64,000 nucleotides of DNA, taken from the NCBI GenBank assembly GCA_017643395.1, contig JAEPNP010000001.1, positions 827,806 to 891,805 of the forward strand, given 5' to 3'. The DNA is from Rhodothermales bacterium (lineage in GTDB: Bacteria > Bacteroidota > Rhodothermia > Rhodothermales > UBA10348). Position numbers and translations under genes: made by a program. Positions 1 to 8,434 of the stretch are shown here, one piece after another (position 1 is the stretch's first letter; the number at the start of each line of letters is the position of its first letter). The notes beneath the pieces are model-generated. The model did not search any database. It saw only the letters and a list, made by a program, of their open reading frames with translations, and had not been told where the DNA came from.

Positions 1-343
1 GTGTACGGTCCCCGGTCGTAACCTCAGCGATCACCAGCCAATGCGATGATCGAGTGAGTTCGGAGGCAGGAATCCGGGCTGCGAACCGACCGTCCGCCAC
101 CTCCGGGGTGAGTGAAATGGCGTCGCCGGCGCCACGCGGGGCGAGGGCGAGCGCGACCGCATCGGCGTTCTGCGTGATCACGCGGATATATATGGTGTCG
201 GCAGCCGTGAAGGAGCGGGTCAGCTCCGTGAATGCCGGATCGCTGGAGGTTTCCAGGTCGGCGTGGATGCGTTGTGCGACGGCCTCCGCGGGCGCCAGTA
301 ACAGGGCGACCAGCAGCAGGCTCAGTACGGTAGACAGGCGCAT
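1..343 (-). CDS. Secreted protein of unknown function (N-terminal part only)
   Basis: Reading the minus strand from an ATG at 343 gives an open frame that runs off the left edge of the window. It begins MRLSTVLSLLLVALLLAPAE, a typical signal peptide with basic start, long hydrophobic core and a likely cleavage site near AVAQ. The following about 90 residues contain alternating beta-strand-like segments (TIYIRVITQNADAVALALAP) and resemble the start of an extracellular beta-sandwich domain, but I cannot name a family. It is divergent from the S9 peptidase, with about 170 bases between the two starts, so the two may share a promoter region. The C-terminus is outside the window, so function cannot be assigned. 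Confidence 0.6.
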   Translation of the reverse strand, partial: MRLSTVLSLLLVALLLAPAEAVAQRIHADLETSSDPAFTELTRSFTAADTIYIRVITQNADAVALALAPRGAGDAISLTPEVADGRFAARIPASELTRSSHWLVIAEVTTGDRT

Positions 344-514
344 GGCTGATAGTAGAATTAGGTTGAACTCTCAGCGCCCGAGGGGAGAGGCGTTGGCCGG
401 CCGGAATTGTTGGGGCCGGTCGACTTGCTTACACGGAAGGTAGGGAGGTACCCCCAAGCCTTGCCCCATCCCGCGCGCGCCACGTAATTGTGGGGATCCA
501 CACCCCTGACTGCC

Positions 515-2749
515 ATGCGCCGCTTCCTCCCTCTCGTCCTCCTCGCTTCGGTAACCTTCGCCGCGACCGCGCAGCAGCGCGCCATGACGTTCATGGACGT
601 GCAGGAGCTGAAGCGCGCTGGCTCGTTCACGCCGTCACCGGATGGCGCCTGGATGTTGTACACGTTGTCCACCCCGAACTGGAAGGAGGACGAGCGACAA
701 ACTGACGTCCACCTGGTCTCGATGGCCGAGGGCGTGCAGTCGGATCGGCAGCTCACCTTCACGACCGAGCACGACGAAACCTCCCCCGGCTGGACACCAG
801 ACGGCACCGGCGTGCTATTCCTGTCCGACCGCGAAGACTCCGGTCGACAGCTCTTCCTGCTTCGCCTTGCGGGTGGTGAGGGACAGCGATTCACTGAGGT
901 CGAGGGCGGCGTGTCCGACTACGCCTTCAGCCCGGACGGTATGTGGCTCGCCTTCCGCGCGGGGGAAGCCGAATCGCGGCAGATCCATGTGCTGCCGACG
1001 GCCGGCTTGACCACAGAAGAGCCCATCGCCCTTACGGACGGAGAGGCCCCCGCCGGCAGCTGGGAGTGGGCCCCCTCGTCTGACCGCATCTATTTCATCC
1101 GGGATGACGAGGTCGACGATGCTGACCGCAAACGCCGGAAAATGGGGTTCACGGTCGACGTCCGGAATCAGGTGACACCCGCATCCAGCCTGTGGTCCGT
1201 GGATCTGTCCGGCAGTGCCACCCACCTGGCCGGCCGGAATGGCGAGTATAGCGTGGAAGGCTTCACGCTCTCTGATGACGGGGCCTGGATTGGCATTCGG
1301 GGCGGCTCGCTTGAGCGCTACGAACGCAATATCACAGGTCAGTTTCTGTACGCCGACGCGTGGCTGATGGAGGTTGCCACGGGCAACGTGGAGCGCCTCA
1401 CCGACAACTTCGAGGTGTCCGAGAGCGGGCTGATGTTCTCCCCGGACGGCCGCTGGGTGGCCTTCAGCGCACCCGATGACCTGACGCGCTACACCATGAC
1501 CGAAAACCGGCTGTACGTGCGTGAAGTGGGCGATGCGGGAGGCGCGTTCCGCAAGCTCGGAAGCGACTTCGACAACAGCGTGCGCGGCGGATTCTGGTCA
1601 GAAGACGGATCGACAATGTACTTCACGGCGGGTGTCAAGGTGACGAACCAGCTGCACGCCATCGACATCGCGACTGGCCGCGTGCAGCAGGTCACCAACG
1701 TGCGGGGATCGCTCTTCACCTCGCGGGATGAAGACTCGGGGCGGCTGATGCTGAACTACGCCGACCCGGAGACTCCCTCGGGGCCGTTCACGGTCGCGTC
1801 CCTGGACGACATCACGAACCAGGACACCTGGATTCAGCTCGTGGAACCCAACCCGCAGCTGGACCACATCGCCCGGGGACACATGGTGGAAGTGGAGTGG
1901 ACCTCATCGGACGGCAAGACGGTGGGCGGCGTGCTCACGTATCCGGTGGGCTACCAGGAGGGCACGCGGTATCCGCTCGTGGTCGACATTCATGGCGGCC
2001 CTGCCTCGGCGGACCTGCTCCGGTTCGACAACAACGCCAACGTGTACGCCGGTGCTGGATATGTGCATTTCCAGCCGAACTATCGCGGTTCTCGGAACTA
2101 CGGCAATGCCCATCGCACGGACATCGTGGGGGACTACTTCACGATGGGGTACGAGGACATCATGTCAGGTGTGGACCACCTGATCGATGAGGGGATTGTC
2201 GATGGGGACCGCATGGGTGCGTTCGGGTGGAGTGCTGGAGGTCACTGGTCCAACTGGATTCTAACGCAGACGGACCGGTTCAAGGCCATCTCATCGGGGG
2301 CCGGCACCATGAACTGGATTTCGATGTACGCCCAGAGTGATGTGCAGCGGAACCGGCGGTTCTACATCGGGGACGATTTCCTGTACGAGAACTTTGAACC
2401 GTACTGGGATCAGAGCCCGCTCAAGTACATCGCCAATGCGAAGACGCCGACCATGGTACACGTGGTCGAGGGTGACCCGCGCGTGCCGAGCCCACAGTCG
2501 GTGGAGCTGCACATGGCGCTGAAGAAGCTCGGTGTGCCGACGGAGCTCTTCATGTATCCCGGCCGCAGCCACGGCATTCCGGACGCACGTAATCGACTGG
2601 TGAAGTCGGTGAGCGAGATGGCCTGGATGGACTACTACGTGCGCGGGATCGGCGAGAAGTTCGAGTGGGAGATGGTGCTGGAGACGCTGGAGGAGGAGGC
2701 CGGCGCGGAAGAGGAGGTGGAGCCGGAGCCTGCTACGTCTGGGTCTTAG
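515..2749 (+). CDS. Secreted S9-family prolyl oligopeptidase-like peptidase
   Basis: Predicted extracytoplasmic serine peptidase of the S9 (prolyl oligopeptidase/dipeptidyl peptidase) family. I start it at the ATG at 515 rather than the upstream TTG at 488, because MRRFLPLVLLASVTFAATAQ is a clear signal peptide. The first about 440 residues contain repeated beta-propeller blades recognisable by SPDG/WTPDG/SPDGRWVAF motifs. The C-terminal alpha/beta-hydrolase domain has the nucleophile in GWSAGG (Ser573), the acid in GDPRVP (Asp654) and the histidine in GRSHGIP (His686), the normal order and spacing for S9. The last about 20 residues form an acidic tail rich in Glu. Substrate specificity (dipeptidyl versus acylaminoacyl or oligopeptidase) cannot be read from sequence alone. 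It is convergent with the toxin-antitoxin pair downstream. Confidence 0.9.
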   Translation: MRRFLPLVLLASVTFAATAQQRAMTFMDVQELKRAGSFTPSPDGAWMLYTLSTPNWKEDERQTDVHLVSMAEGVQSDRQLTFTTEHDETSPGWTPDGTGVLFLSDREDSGRQLFLLRLAGGEGQRFTEVEGGVSDYAFSPDGMWLAFRAGEAESRQIHVLPTAGLTTEEPIALTDGEAPAGSWEWAPSSDRIYFIRDDEVDDADRKRRKMGFTVDVRNQVTPASSLWSVDLSGSATHLAGRNGEYSVEGFTLSDDGAWIGIRGGSLERYERNITGQFLYADAWLMEVATGNVERLTDNFEVSESGLMFSPDGRWVAFSAPDDLTRYTMTENRLYVREVGDAGGAFRKLGSDFDNSVRGGFWSEDGSTMYFTAGVKVTNQLHAIDIATGRVQQVTNVRGSLFTSRDEDSGRLMLNYADPETPSGPFTVASLDDITNQDTWIQLVEPNPQLDHIARGHMVEVEWTSSDGKTVGGVLTYPVGYQEGTRYPLVVDIHGGPASADLLRFDNNANVYAGAGYVHFQPNYRGSRNYGNAHRTDIVGDYFTMGYEDIMSGVDHLIDEGIVDGDRMGAFGWSAGGHWSNWILTQTDRFKAISSGAGTMNWISMYAQSDVQRNRRFYIGDDFLYENFEPYWDQSPLKYIANAKTPTMVHVVEGDPRVPSPQSVELHMALKKLGVPTELFMYPGRSHGIPDARNRLVKSVSEMAWMDYYVRGIGEKFEWEMVLETLEEEAGAEEEVEPEPATSGS

Positions 2750-2759
2750 GGACGGCCTG

Positions 2760-3029
2760 TCAGCGGTACACGTATTTTCGGGGGCCGACCCTGATGATGA
2801 CGATCGACACCACGTCGTCATCTACGGTGTAGAGGATTCGGTAGCGTCCCTGCCGAACCCGCCAGGCCTGATGCCCGACAAGTTTCCTGCATCCGGGCGG
2901 TCTCGGGTCGTGGGCCAGCGCCTGTATGCGTCGCATGACGAGCGCCCGGTCATGCTTGGTTGGCAGGGCACGAATCTCCCGGGCCGCCTTGGCCGTGATC
3001 TCGATCCTGTAGACGCGACGCTCGGCCAC
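2760..3029 (-). CDS. RelE/ParE-superfamily toxin
   Basis: An 89-residue basic protein with the RelE/ParE fold signature: an N-terminal strand (YRIEITAKAAREIRAL), two helices with many Arg/Lys, then strands WRVRQGRYRILYTVDDDVVSIVIIRVGPRKYVY. The pattern RVRQGRYRILY...VGPRKYVY is typical of RelE-type ribosome-dependent mRNA interferases and their relatives. It starts with GTG and overlaps the stop of the upstream antitoxin by one base, so the two are translationally coupled. Expected role: toxin neutralised by the ribbon-helix-helix partner. RelE (mRNA cleavage) and ParE (gyrase inhibition) cannot be distinguished with certainty, but the RYR...RKYVYR terminus favours RelE. Confidence 0.88.
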   Translation of the reverse strand: MAERRVYRIEITAKAAREIRALPTKHDRALVMRRIQALAHDPRPPGCRKLVGHQAWRVRQGRYRILYTVDDDVVSIVIIRVGPRKYVYR

Positions 3030-3259
3030 TAGATCTCGCCGGCTGACCTCATCTGCTCCAGCAGGGCTTCGTATGGGATCGTCGGCTCGCTGACGCGATC
3101 CCGGAGCGCAGCCAGATCCTCGGCGTCCTCGCGCAGGTACTCGCGCAGGGCTTCGTCGACGAGGTCCGAAACGGAGCGCTGAGTTTCGACGGCTTTCAGT
3201 CGGAGTACACGGTGTACTTCCGGATCGAAATAGACTGTGACTCTCTTGTCTTTGGACAT
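3029..3259 (-). CDS. Ribbon-helix-helix antitoxin
   Basis: A 76-residue protein from ATG at 3259. The first half is a ribbon-helix-helix DNA-binding domain: strand KRVTVYFDPEVHRVLRLKAV followed by the second helix VSDLVDEALREYL. The C-terminal half (DLAALRDRVSEPTIPYEALLEQMRSAGEI) is the acidic, flexible toxin-binding tail of RelB/ParD-type antitoxins. A TTG at 3283 would extend it by eight residues, but that start lies at the far edge of the palindrome at 3259-3282, so the ATG is preferred. It should neutralise the downstream RelE-like toxin and repress the operon by binding the palindrome at its own start. Confidence 0.85.
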   Translation of the reverse strand: MSKDKRVTVYFDPEVHRVLRLKAVETQRSVSDLVDEALREYLREDAEDLAALRDRVSEPTIPYEALLEQMRSAGEI

Positions 3260-3282
3260 GACGTCATAACGTTGTAACGTCA
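3259..3282. promoter_or_regulatory. Imperfect palindrome, candidate operator of the toxin-antitoxin operon
   Basis: A 24-bp imperfect inverted repeat with outer arms TGACGT/ACGTCA and central AACGTT; 20 of 24 positions agree with the reverse complement. It abuts the ATG of the ribbon-helix-helix antitoxin. Such dyads overlapping the start region are the usual binding sites of these antitoxins, so autorepression is the likely role. This is inference from position and symmetry. Confidence 0.6.
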
Positions 3283-3367
3283 ATGCGAACGAACGGGTCC
3301 GTTGACCGGTTCCGTCGGGCTCACACGGCTCGCGAGCGGTGACAACAGGTCGGGGCCTCTTCGCTGG

Positions 3368-4501
3368 CTAGTTCGCCAGCACCCCCACCAGCGCATTCCG
3401 CAGATTCGCCCGCCGTCCGGCCAGCAGATTCCAGCTGTTGATCACCGCGACCGTGTCGTAGTCGGGCAGCACCAGCAGGTACTGGTCTCCAAAGCCCTGC
3501 CCCGCCCAGACTTCAACTCCGCCGGGATCGGGGCGCCACCACTGGTAGCCGTACCCGGGACTCTCGACGTGCTTTGAGGTAGCCTCCTGGACCCAGCCTT
3601 CCGGCAGCAAACGTTGCCCCTCCCAGACCCCGTCGCGCAGATACAGCATGCCGATTTTCGCGAGGTCGATGGCCTCCAAATAGAGCCCACCGAGCGCGTC
3701 CGGAAGCCCGGCCGGCGTGATCTTCCAGTGGTAGTCCTCAATGCCCAGCGGCCCGAACAGGTGCTCCTCCGCATAGGCGTCCATGCGCTGGCCAGTGGCC
3801 TGCTGCACGATGGCCGCCATCAGGTGACTGCCGCCTGAATTGTAAACCCACTTCTCCCCCGGAGCCGCGTCCATCGGCTGCGCCAGCGTGAAGCGCACCC
3901 AGTCATCCGCCCGCTCCAGAGCGATGGTCGTATTGGTCATGTCCATCGGGCGATCTGTTTCGTGCCACTCGATACCGGTGCGCATGGTGAGCAGGTCCTC
4001 GAGCGTGGCGTCCTGCAGGCGGGGATCGAGGCCGGTCAGGTCGTACGCCGTGAGGTAGGCGAGCAGCGGTTCATCCACTGAGCCGATCGCACCATTGTGC
4101 ATGGCCGTGGCCAGCACCGTGGCCGCGACGGACTTGGTCACGGACTGCAGCGTGTGCACGTCCGTGCCCTGATGAAACGGATGCCAGTCCGGATGCAGGT
4201 AGTTGAACTGGTGGTCCCAGGACGGGTCCTGGCACCCATATCCACAGCCGATGGCGTTCTCGCGGCCCGCACTGATCGCTTCGAAGTCCTGCGGGTACGT
4301 GGCATTGAAGACCAACAGGCCGTTTCGCATTACCACCACGCGGTTGACGAAGCCGAAGTCTCCCGCTTTGATGCGGAGGTCCAGGGTTTCGAGGGCGATG
4401 GGGTCCAGCCCTTCCGAAGCGGGCGTGCCGGCCGGCCAGGGCTGGGAGATGGCGGGGGCAGCCGCCGCGAGGAGCGCGGCCAGAAGGAGGCAGATTCGCA
4501 T
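3368..4501 (-). CDS. Secreted serine hydrolase, class C beta-lactamase family
   Basis: A 377-residue protein with a signal peptide (MRICLLLAALLAAAAPAISQ). It has the catalytic motifs of the beta-lactamase class C/penicillin-binding esterase superfamily: S-V-T-K at residues 120-123 (acylating Ser120 and Lys123) and Y-N-S at 220-222. The third (KTG-like) element is not clear; the C-terminal GQGFGDQYLLVLP segment occupies its expected region. Proteins of this kind act in the periplasm or outside the cell as esterases, peptidases or beta-lactam hydrolases, and the sequence does not say which. It lies 15 bases downstream of the T9SS protein on the same strand, so they may be co-transcribed. Confidence 0.85.
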   Translation of the reverse strand: MRICLLLAALLAAAAPAISQPWPAGTPASEGLDPIALETLDLRIKAGDFGFVNRVVVMRNGLLVFNATYPQDFEAISAGRENAIGCGYGCQDPSWDHQFNYLHPDWHPFHQGTDVHTLQSVTKSVAATVLATAMHNGAIGSVDEPLLAYLTAYDLTGLDPRLQDATLEDLLTMRTGIEWHETDRPMDMTNTTIALERADDWVRFTLAQPMDAAPGEKWVYNSGGSHLMAAIVQQATGQRMDAYAEEHLFGPLGIEDYHWKITPAGLPDALGGLYLEAIDLAKIGMLYLRDGVWEGQRLLPEGWVQEATSKHVESPGYGYQWWRPDPGGVEVWAGQGFGDQYLLVLPDYDTVAVINSWNLLAGRRANLRNALVGVLAN

Positions 4502-4516
4502 GGCGTGGCTGAGGGC

Positions 4517-5827
4517 CTATCGCACAATCGTCACAGGTCGTGTCTCGACGCGGTGGTTCAGTTGCACCCGCACAAAGTACAGTCCCGGGGTGAGGCCGGA
4601 GGTTGATAGCCTTTGCGTGTCCCCGATGCCCGTGCGAACCAGCCGGCCGGTGACGTCGAAAAGGTGCACCTCCGCCGATTCCGGCAACTGGATGTGAAGA
4701 GCCTCGCCAGCGGCGACCGGGTTGGGAAAGAGCTCGAGGCCGCGGGCATGCTCAGGAGAGGGCTCTACCGAGACCACGGCGCCATACCCGTAGGTGGTCA
4801 CGCGGGTCAGCTGCCACACCGAACCCGTCCACGATCCCGACTTTTGTTCGATCAGCAAGCCCTCGCCATCGTAGGTCCAGTTGACGCGTGACGTCGTGCC
4901 CCACCCGCCCGACTGCCATCGCTGGACTTCCTGTCTATCCTGGCCCCACAGGCCATATGTGTTGACAATCCGACTGACGTTCAACCAATCCGAATCCACA
5001 CGAGACTGCGTGACGGAGCCCAGCCATTGCCCGTCAGCGTCGCGCGTCGTCAGCTGCCGCCGGGTGGGCACCCACGTTCCGTCGGTCCAGTCGTGCCAGA
5101 TGTGTTCCGACTCAGTGACCCCGGTGCCCGTTTCGTTGAAGGTTTCCCATCGCCGGTTTTGCCACGCTCCGTCCGCCCAGTCCTGGCGAAGCCAGGTCAG
5201 CTGTTGTCCTGAGTCGTTGTACTCACGGACCTCCCTGCGAACGGGGTCCCAGCCGGCGTTCCAGGTCAACCAGAGGTACTCCCGCGTATTGGCGGCATAG
5301 GCCACCGTAGAGCGTGAGCTGGGGAGGTGGTGCCGGCAAAACGGGCATACACCAAACTGCCAGCCGCCATCGATCCAGTACTCGCGTGCGTACTCGATCG
5401 GACGGCCCTCCGCGTCGTAAGCGGACAGCTCCCGGTAGAGCTTGTCGTACGCGGTGCCGTTCCAGGATTCGGCGGTTTGGGAGACTCGGCGACCCTCGGC
5501 ATCATACTCGTAGGAATACCGCCTCGTGATCTTCCATTCGCTTCCCGTCCAGTACGTGTGCACCGTCGCGGCGATCAGGCCGTCATCGCCGAAGTGGGAG
5601 TGGTTGCGATTCACCGGCCACCAGTCGTTGTCCACCCAATCGTAGAAGGTCGCGACACGTGAGCCATTACTCGCATCGCCTTGCAGGGTGGTGCGCGACC
5701 TGGAGGACAGCACACCGTCCGTGTAGGAGTCGTCGATGCGCTCGGTGTACTGCGCACTCGAGAGTCTCGCGCTAAAGAGTAGTAGTGCTATCCCGAGCAG
5801 GCGAGGTATCAATCGGCGGACCTTCAT
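4517..5827 (-). CDS. Secreted repeat protein with T9SS C-terminal sorting domain
   Basis: I chose the ATG at 5827 because it gives a basic start and signal peptide (MKVRRLIPRLLGIALLLFSA, with cleavage after about SSAQ). The central about 330 residues consist of roughly eight degenerate units of about 35-40 residues, each with a W-x(3-6)-W core, a Y/N-E-Y-D-A-E-G-R turn and a basic strand (for example YDAEGRRVSQTAESWNG and YDAEGRPIEYAREYWIDGGW). They look like a Bacteroidota-type variant of RHS/YD-like beta repeats. The last about 75 residues (LELFPNPVAAGEALHIQLPE onward) form a type A T9SS sorting domain, so the protein is probably exported and surface attached. No enzymatic motif is visible; a binding or adhesion role is plausible but unproven. 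Confidence 0.75.
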   Translation of the reverse strand: MKVRRLIPRLLGIALLLFSARLSSAQYTERIDDSYTDGVLSSRSRTTLQGDASNGSRVATFYDWVDNDWWPVNRNHSHFGDDGLIAATVHTYWTGSEWKITRRYSYEYDAEGRRVSQTAESWNGTAYDKLYRELSAYDAEGRPIEYAREYWIDGGWQFGVCPFCRHHLPSSRSTVAYAANTREYLWLTWNAGWDPVRREVREYNDSGQQLTWLRQDWADGAWQNRRWETFNETGTGVTESEHIWHDWTDGTWVPTRRQLTTRDADGQWLGSVTQSRVDSDWLNVSRIVNTYGLWGQDRQEVQRWQSGGWGTTSRVNWTYDGEGLLIEQKSGSWTGSVWQLTRVTTYGYGAVVSVEPSPEHARGLELFPNPVAAGEALHIQLPESAEVHLFDVTGRLVRTGIGDTQRLSTSGLTPGLYFVRVQLNHRVETRPVTIVR

Positions 5828-5900
5828 GCGCTCAAATCTATCCCTCAAGGTCGAGTGTCACTCCCCGCTCGCAATCTCCCTGCTTCCGTCCGGGCGCCCA

Positions 5901-6803
5901 CTAGGGCAAAAGCGACTCTCGCAGTCGTCTGATATCGCCATACGTGGTCCTGCAGCAGCCTCCGATACAATTGGCTCCTGCCTGGCGCAGCATGGCGGGC
6001 CCGATGCCCGCTCCAGCACCCGACCACGACTTGGACCGGGCATCATAGCGCTCTCCTGAGTTCGGGTAGAGGACGATGGGCAGGTCGACTAACCCAGCGA
6101 GCTGCTCGGCCAGAGGCACCGCAAGGGACGGCGCGAAGCAGTTGGCCCCGATGGCGGCAATGCGCCGGTGCTCGTGCACAGCGCCAACGGCCTCTGCCAG
6201 CGGCGTGCCGTCCGCAAGGTGCTCGGCGTCCCTGACGCTGAAGCTGATCCACGCCCAGACTCCCGGCGACTCGTCCAGAAGATCGAGCAACGCCTGCGTT
6301 TCCGCGAGAGACGGAATGGTCTCAAACGCGAGCAGGTCGGCTCCAGACTCAGCCAGAATCTGAACCCGCTCCTGGTGGAATGACTTGAGCTCGCCGGCGG
6401 TCAGACCGTACGCGCCGGTGTACTCAGATCCATCCGAGAGAAACGCACCATACGGCCCAATGCTGGCTGCTACGAGCGCCCTGCGCGCCGTGAACCCATC
6501 CCGAACCTCCAGGGCCAGCGAGACCGCATCGCCCATGACGCGGCGGGCCTCCGCCTCCGAAAGCCCGGCCCGAACCAGCCCCGGCACAGTGGCCTGATAC
6601 GTGCATGTGCCGATGACGTCCGCGCCGGCCTCCAGGAACTGCTCATGCACCCGCCGCAGCGGCGCCATGTCTCCCAGCAGCACCTTCGCCGACCACAGCG
6701 GGTCGTTGATGTCCACGCCCTCCGCCTCCAGGCTCGTGCCCAGGCCTCCGTCGAGCACGACAAAGCCCTGGGCATCCAGAAACGGTTGGAGCGGGTTGCT
6801 CAC
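5901..6803 (-). CDS. mmuM: Homocysteine S-methyltransferase (MmuM-like)
   Basis: A 300-residue protein matching the homocysteine S-methyltransferase family in full length. The three zinc-binding cysteines are present: Cys222 in GANCFAP and Cys283-Cys284 in GGCCRTTYGDI. The N-terminal VLDGGLGTSLEAEG motif begins the TIM barrel. The enzyme transfers a methyl group from S-methylmethionine or S-adenosylmethionine to homocysteine, yielding methionine, in the cytoplasm. It starts with GTG, 11 bases after the isocitrate dehydrogenase stop on the same strand, so the two probably share a transcript. The methyl donor is not decidable from sequence. Confidence 0.88.
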   Translation of the reverse strand: MSNPLQPFLDAQGFVVLDGGLGTSLEAEGVDINDPLWSAKVLLGDMAPLRRVHEQFLEAGADVIGTCTYQATVPGLVRAGLSEAEARRVMGDAVSLALEVRDGFTARRALVAASIGPYGAFLSDGSEYTGAYGLTAGELKSFHQERVQILAESGADLLAFETIPSLAETQALLDLLDESPGVWAWISFSVRDAEHLADGTPLAEAVGAVHEHRRIAAIGANCFAPSLAVPLAEQLAGLVDLPIVLYPNSGERYDARSKSWSGAGAGIGPAMLRQAGANCIGGCCRTTYGDIRRLRESLLP

Positions 6804-6814
6804 ATCGGCCGGTG

Positions 6815-8311
6815 TTATTCCCCCTGTCCCAGCGAGTAGGCGCGCTCGCCGTCGAACGTGTAGAGGTGCTCCGTCTTGATGACGTCGAAGCCTCCCGCGT
6901 GCACGGCGCTGAGCAGCGTCAGCACCTCGTCAAACGTGACTGTGTCGGCGGTTGTCGGCAGAAAACGGCATCGCCAGTGATCCGTCCAGAACGTCTCCGG
7001 CATGCCATCCGGATACACCTTAACGCCCCGGTTGGTGATCATCTTGAGCTTCCAGCCGGCGTCCTTGACCGCGGCTTCCAGGCCCTCGCCCAGCACGTCG
7101 GGATTGCGGTCGGCGTCTGCCCAATCCAGGAAAACGTCGATGCCCTTGAGCTCCTTGTTCTGCTTCGGCGTCTCCGACAGACGCACCTTGATGCCACCCT
7201 TCTTGTAGCTCGCCGAACGCAGTTTTTTGGGCTTCTCGCCCAGATTTGCAATGACGGCATCTGTGAAAGACTGCGTGCCCACGTCGCGCTTGCTGACACC
7301 CTCGCGGTAGATGTCGGGCGTGTGGATGCCCTGCTCAATGGTGGTCAGCCAGGCGTTGTTGATGACCTCGGCGAGGTCCGAGTGGCCGAGATGAACCAGC
7401 ATCTGCACCGCGCCGAACAGCAGGCCCGACGGGTTCGCCACATCCTTTCCGGCGATGTCTGGAGCCGAGCCGTGCACGGCCTCGAACATGGCGACGGTCT
7501 CGCCCACGTTGGAAGAGCCCGCCAGGCCAACTGAACCGGCAACCTGGGAGGCGATATCGGACAGGATGTCCCCGTACAGGTTGGCCGTCACGATCACATC
7601 AAACTGCTCCGGCATGGCCGCCACGCGCGCCGCCCCGATGTCGATGATCTGGTGCTCGCTCTCAATATCCGGATACTCCTCAGCGATCTCCGCAAACACC
7701 CGCTGGAAGAGCCCATCGGTGTGTTTCATGATGTTGTTCTTGGTCATGCAAGTGACCTTCTCGCGCCCATACGCGCGGGCGTATTCGAACGCATAACGAA
7801 CGATGCGCTCCGTGCCCGGCCGCGTGATCAGCTTCAGTACTTGGGTGACCTCGGGCGTCTGCTGATGCTCGATGCCCGCGTAGAGATCTTCCTCGTTCTC
7901 GCGGATGATGACGAGGTCCATGCCCGGATGCGGCGACGCCACATAGGGCGCATAGGACTTGGTCGGCCGCACGTTGGCGAAAAGACTCAGCGTCTTACGG
8001 ATGGTGACATTGAGGCTCTTGTAACCGCCGCCCAGCGGGGTCGTGATCGGCGCCTTGAGGAAGACCGGGTTGCGACGGATGGTATCCCACGCCTCGGGCT
8101 TGATGCCGCTGGTGTGGCCGGCCTCAAACACCTTCTTGCCGACCTCGATGGTCTCGTAACGCAGGGGTGCCCTGACCGCGTCCAGCACACGCAGCGTGGC
8201 GTCCATGATCTCCGGGCCGATGCCGTCTCCGGCGGCTACGGTGACGCCAGTATCCACCGGACGGCCGTTGGATTCGGTTTCGGAAACAGGATTGGCGAGC
8301 GACGACGACAT
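6815..8311 (-). CDS. icd: NADP-dependent isocitrate dehydrogenase, long (Thermus-like) type
   Basis: Isocitrate/isopropylmalate dehydrogenase family. Recognisable motifs are AAGDGIGPEIMDA near the N-terminus, KSLNVTIRKTLSLFANVRP (substrate loop), IRENEEDLYAGIEH, and the metal/cofactor region NLYGDILSDIASQVAGSVGL followed by HGSAPDIAGK. The protein is about 498 residues. Roughly 160 residues follow the normal catalytic core (GIKVRLSETPKQNKELKG onward), like the extra C-terminal domain of Thermus thermophilus isocitrate dehydrogenase. It converts isocitrate to 2-oxoglutarate in the TCA cycle. ATG 8311 is used; an upstream in-frame ATG at 8341 adds ten residues without family similarity. Confidence 0.88.
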   Translation of the reverse strand: MSSSLANPVSETESNGRPVDTGVTVAAGDGIGPEIMDATLRVLDAVRAPLRYETIEVGKKVFEAGHTSGIKPEAWDTIRRNPVFLKAPITTPLGGGYKSLNVTIRKTLSLFANVRPTKSYAPYVASPHPGMDLVIIRENEEDLYAGIEHQQTPEVTQVLKLITRPGTERIVRYAFEYARAYGREKVTCMTKNNIMKHTDGLFQRVFAEIAEEYPDIESEHQIIDIGAARVAAMPEQFDVIVTANLYGDILSDIASQVAGSVGLAGSSNVGETVAMFEAVHGSAPDIAGKDVANPSGLLFGAVQMLVHLGHSDLAEVINNAWLTTIEQGIHTPDIYREGVSKRDVGTQSFTDAVIANLGEKPKKLRSASYKKGGIKVRLSETPKQNKELKGIDVFLDWADADRNPDVLGEGLEAAVKDAGWKLKMITNRGVKVYPDGMPETFWTDHWRCRFLPTTADTVTFDEVLTLLSAVHAGGFDVIKTEHLYTFDGERAYSLGQGE

Positions 8312-8434
8312 GGAAATCTCGGGTGGCTGATCAGAGTCCACCCCCGACCCCTCTGGCGCGGCGGTGGTTCCCCGGGGACTATCGCCCGGACCGCTATTGA
8401 GCCGTTCTTGACTGAACCGTTGCGGCTCGGAGTC

